Assembly (NCBI GenBank): GCA_964533705.1
Contig: CAZHMN010000071.1
Span: forward strand, 1 to 15,894
Direction of reading: 5' to 3'
DNA length: 15,894 nt
From: CAZHMN01 sp964533705
GTDB lineage: Bacteria > Electryoneota > B3-LCP
How positions within the stretch are numbered: position 1 is the stretch's first letter; every line of letters begins with the position of its first letter. Made by a program: the position numbers and the translations under genes. This document shows, piece by piece, positions 15,701-15,894 of this stretch. Below the pieces are notes generated by a model. It was not told where the DNA came from. It saw only the letters and a program-made list of their open reading frames with translations, and did not search any database.

Positions 15701-15894
15701 CATTCCTACAGTTGGATTGAGATCGCTCCGGCGGCGGGCGGCCCTGGCGTGCCCAACGGCCCCACCGGCGACGACCAGACCTTGCAGATGAACCTGCCCT
15801 TCACCTTCACCTACTACGGGCAGAACTTCACCAACATTTCGGTCTGTTCCAACGGCTGGATCGCCATGGGGACGCAGACTACCTCGGATTGGTC
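12740..15894 (+). CDS. Gingipain-like C25 cysteine protease, secreted, 3' end beyond window
   Basis: Open from the ATG at 12740 to the window end, 1051 codons with no stop. Residues ~15-36 are a signal peptide (cleavage SVLA-RE). Residues ~40-235 resemble the C25 propeptide, including GVDIVQIGITPFQYNPVTKD and VYKDVRVRVNFYGG. The C25 catalytic domain runs from ~256 (VEYIIIVPDDPAFL) to ~600. The likely catalytic His is H499 (QHRDHGSVTGW) and Cys is C531 (FSINCLTGQFD); their spacing of 32 is close to that of RgpB. ECFAEAFHRSEHGALGVIAA follows, as in the family. An Ig-like segment (~650-735) leads to two tandem ~116-residue domains starting at 747 and 863, each with GNNNG and a GETVD motif, and to a beta-sandwich-like domain from ~965 (YWAWDNNDGG, SYSWIEI, CSNGW). 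A T9SS-type tail is expected further on but not seen. It probably degrades or matures proteins outside the cell or at the surface. Confidence 0.92.
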   Translation, partial: MREMTKSLFAKQKKLFLMGTLVVLSCFLLMPFSVLAREIAFEGCWGEAGFNLVHQDVSGVEIVFSVPSMELTDMELDGEMMQNIIIPGVVLPNNAGAPNLPGTGRFIAIPEGAWAELEVVEYRSEVFHDMNIAPAFEIPRGNYDGPLVYKKDSNIYGRNADYPAEPVILSEPGEMRGVDIVQIGITPFQYNPVTKDLTVYKDVRVRVNFYGGSGYFGEDRLRSRWWEPVLRENLINYESLPEVNFSKRPKTDEDNVEYIIIVPDDPAFLAWADTLKQWRNEQGIITGITTLSEIGGNNSTLIENYINNAYATWDPAPVAVLLLSDYQSSGDPYGITSPTWNNYCASDNIYADIVGNDDLPDLAIARITAQNYGDLSTMINKMLSYERQPYTDPGFYNDPLIAGGWQSDRWFILCCEVIYGYFETILGKTPERQYDGYSGGAPSYWSTNANTYMIVNYFGPSGLGYIETTPYYLTNWSGSAAGINNAINNGTFIVQHRDHGSVTGWSEPSYNIGNINQLTNTMYPFVFSINCLTGQFDGGTECFAEAFHRSEHGALGVIAASDVSYSFVNDTYVWGMYDSMWPDFDPGYPHPAGDPVGEDNLRPAFANASGKYYLEASSWPYNPQNKDETYHLFHHHGDAFITLYSEVPQSLTVTHNAAIFGGVGEFTVTANDGALIGLSVDGRLIGSADATGTPVTITIDPLVPGQTMLVTVTKANYYRYMAEVPVVPPGGAYVTYNSCEINDAVVGNNNGQWDFGETVDLTIEVKNIGVEAAPDVNVSISTDDPLVTVIDGSEFYGTVNAGDSVSVADGFRVEVDPEVEDQHFVSFVLEATSGDSTWDSFFSLIVNSPEVTYGNLVIEDPTGNNNGALDPGETVDFILTLTNDGNSTAENVELNLTVNDPQVTITGNPGGYGTLVPGGSADYTYVVEADAGMGSGTVVTFTMNITAGGGYVSIEDFDLLVGDERNLPSGPDNHGYWAWDNNDGGESHSYSWIEIAPAAGGPGVPNGPTGDDQTLQMNLPFTFTYYGQNFTNISVCSNGWIAMGTQTTSDW

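Overview
This 15.9-kb stretch is bacterial, and every gene I can support is on the + strand. Three or four proteins point to the Fibrobacteres-Chlorobi-Bacteroidetes (FCB) side of the tree, probably an uncultured candidate phylum (KSB1, Zixibacteria, Electryoneota, Marinimicrobia or Cloacimonadota are all plausible; I cannot choose). The evidence is: (a) two proteins ending in a type IX secretion system (T9SS)-type C-terminal sorting domain with the NYPNPFNP motif; (b) a gingipain-like C25 protease; (c) promoters resembling the Bacteroidetes form TTG-N~20-TAnnTTTG; (d) metabolic genes mostly without a clear Shine-Dalgarno sequence. A run of exactly 100 N (2354-2453) marks a scaffold gap, so this is probably a draft or metagenome assembly.

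Layout. 1-3121: a TPM-domain (YgcG-like) exported protein, a GT-C membrane glycosyltransferase cut off at the gap, and, after the gap, a nucleotidyltransferase-domain protein missing its start. The apparent open frame across the gap is an artefact. 3226-5346: a two-domain oxidoreductase (zinc-free medium-chain dehydrogenase fused to a Gfo/Idh/MocA domain), probably for sugar modification. 5445-7958: a tight group of LemA, an M29-family aminopeptidase and a SAM hydroxide adenosyltransferase (DUF62), with gaps of 12 and 27 bp. LemA usually sits next to a TPM protein; here the TPM gene lies about 4.6 kb away.

8167-15894 is a secretion island. Two tandem, highly similar genes encode ~650-residue secreted beta-rich proteins with an Asp-box and a T9SS-type tail. 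Each ends in a strong intrinsic terminator, and they are separated by a 447-bp spacer holding a MITE-like hairpin element, a 13-bp inverted repeat and a promoter. They are followed by a large C25 (gingipain-like) protease with its own promoter, which runs off the window. The three secreted genes each have a promoter and a purine-rich ribosome-binding site, so they look like separate, well-expressed units.

I see no CRISPR array, tRNA, rRNA, transposase, phage gene or toxin-antitoxin pair. No clearly new multi-gene system is evident. The most unusual points are the duplicated cargo genes beside a C25 protease, the shared promoter architecture, the structured spacer, and changed active-site residues in the M29 and nucleotidyltransferase proteins.
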